Assembly: GCF_003667505.1 (NCBI RefSeq)
Contig: NZ_RCVJ01000043.1
Span: forward strand, 1 to 64,000
DNA from: Micromonospora sp. BL4
GTDB taxonomy: Bacteria > Actinomycetota > Actinomycetes > Mycobacteriales > Micromonosporaceae
Length of the DNA: 64,000 bases
Direction: 5' to 3'
The notes below the pieces were generated by a model, which was not told the DNA's origin, did not search any database, and worked only from the letters and a program-made list of their open reading frames with translations. Both the position numbers and the translations under genes were made by a program. Shown here one piece after another: positions 63,357 through 64,000 of this stretch (its first letter is position 1; each line of letters opens with the position of its first letter).

Positions 63357-64000
63357 GTGACGCACCCCACCCCCGCGCCCGACCCCCGTTTCGGGGAGCA
63401 GGGCGGCCTGCTCACCTACAGCGACTACCTACGGTTGGCCGACCTGCTCGCCGCGCAGGTGCCGGAGTCCGACCCGGCCTCCCACGACGAACTTCTCTTC
63501 ATCACCATCCACCAGGTGTACGAGCTGTGGTTCAAGCTGCTGCTCGCCGAGCTGTCCGACGCCCGGGACCGGATGCTGGCCGGCGAGACCTACCTGCCCC
63601 GGGTTCGGCTGGAACGCTGCCACGTGGTGGAGCGGGTGCTGGTCGGCCAGGTCGACGTGATCGACACGATGACGCCGCAGGACTTCCTGGCCTTCCGCAC
63701 GAAGCTCGCCCCGGCCAGCGGGTTCCAGTCGGTGCAGTTCCGGGAGATCGAGTTTCTTTCCGGGCTCAAGGACCCGGACTTCCTGCACCGGTTCCGCCGG
63801 TTGCCGCCGGCCGAACGGGAGCGCCTGGAGCGGCGGCTGGCCGAGCCGAGCCTCTGGGACGGCTTCCTGGCCGTGCTCGCCCGGGCCGGGTTCCCGGTCG
63901 GCGACGCCGAGGCGCGCTTCGCGGCGTACGCCAGGATCGCCGCGGACCGGGAGCGGTTCGGGCCGCTCTGGGACCTCGCGGAGGCCCTGGTCGCCCACGA
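63357..64000 (+). CDS. kynA: Tryptophan 2,3-dioxygenase, cut by the window end
   Basis: The first 214 or so residues of a haem dioxygenase that opens the tryptophan ring to N-formylkynurenine. The frame is open to the last base, so the stop lies outside. LTYSDYLRLADLLAAQVPES, FITIHQVYELWFKLLLAEL (with the active-site His and Tyr-Glu segment), and ASGFQSVQFREIEFLSGLKD (with the substrate-binding Arg) are all hallmark segments of the family. Complete proteins have about 270-285 residues. It starts at GTG, 57 bases after pruA. Confidence 0.92.
   Translation, partial: MTHPTPAPDPRFGEQGGLLTYSDYLRLADLLAAQVPESDPASHDELLFITIHQVYELWFKLLLAELSDARDRMLAGETYLPRVRLERCHVVERVLVGQVDVIDTMTPQDFLAFRTKLAPASGFQSVQFREIEFLSGLKDPDFLHRFRRLPPAERERLERRLAEPSLWDGFLAVLARAGFPVGDAEARFAAYARIAADRERFGPLWDLAEALVAH

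Overview
The window is 64 kb of very GC-rich DNA, roughly 70 percent or more, with GTG starts, ATGA/GTGA stop-start overlaps and typical actinobacterial gene families. The right half keeps the order manB - SIS isomerase - manA - sahH - mtrA - mtrB - lpqB - comF - hpf - secA - Rv3235-like seen in Mycobacterium tuberculosis. The protein families and the small conserved genes suggest a filamentous actinomycete of the Micromonosporaceae. This is inference; no rRNA or tRNA gene is present to settle it. The first 89 bases are an exact inverted copy of an internal piece of the first gene, so the left edge may be a contig end.

Left part (1-11.7 kb and 21.7-26 kb): polyamine and GABA catabolism. A class III aminotransferase and two FAD amine oxidases surround an Lrp/AsnC regulator. 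A PotDABC-type polyamine importer follows, then a saccharopine-dehydrogenase-like protein and an agmatinase. GabT, an aminobutyraldehyde-dehydrogenase-like ALDH and a third ALDH at 21.7-26 kb could carry putrescine carbon to succinate. Between these blocks lie a secreted G5/Excalibur protein, an AldB-type aldehyde dehydrogenase operon with a GAF regulator, and a compact module of response regulator, sensor kinase, fold-type II PLP enzyme, D-Ala-D-Ala ligase and VanX-like dipeptidase. The last resembles a glycopeptide-resistance cluster without VanH.

Middle (26-33 kb): an accessory conflict locus. A YwqJ-deaminase/SUKH-3 fusion faces an operon of a YbaB-like protein, a WXG100-like protein and a 1498-residue polymorphic toxin. 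The toxin has a CpnT-like N-terminus, a Ser-rich linker, a papain-like (Tox-PL) domain and a C-terminal RelA/SpoT-like domain. A small partner gene overlaps the toxin stop and shares the toxin's C-terminal tail sequence. Dispersed palindromic repeats flank this area.

Right part (33.4-64 kb): mostly housekeeping genes. These are endonuclease V, the mannose-phosphate cluster (manB, Trm112-like, SIS, CDF transporter, manA), sahH with a structured leader, efeUOB iron uptake behind a DtxR/IdeR-like box, mtrAB-lpqB, comF, hpf, two double-GNAT genes, secA, an Rv3235-like gene, a BldC/excisionase-type regulator, pruA and the start of a tryptophan 2,3-dioxygenase cut by the window end. Many convergent junctions carry strong hairpins. 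Two of these are related palindromes with an AT-rich core.
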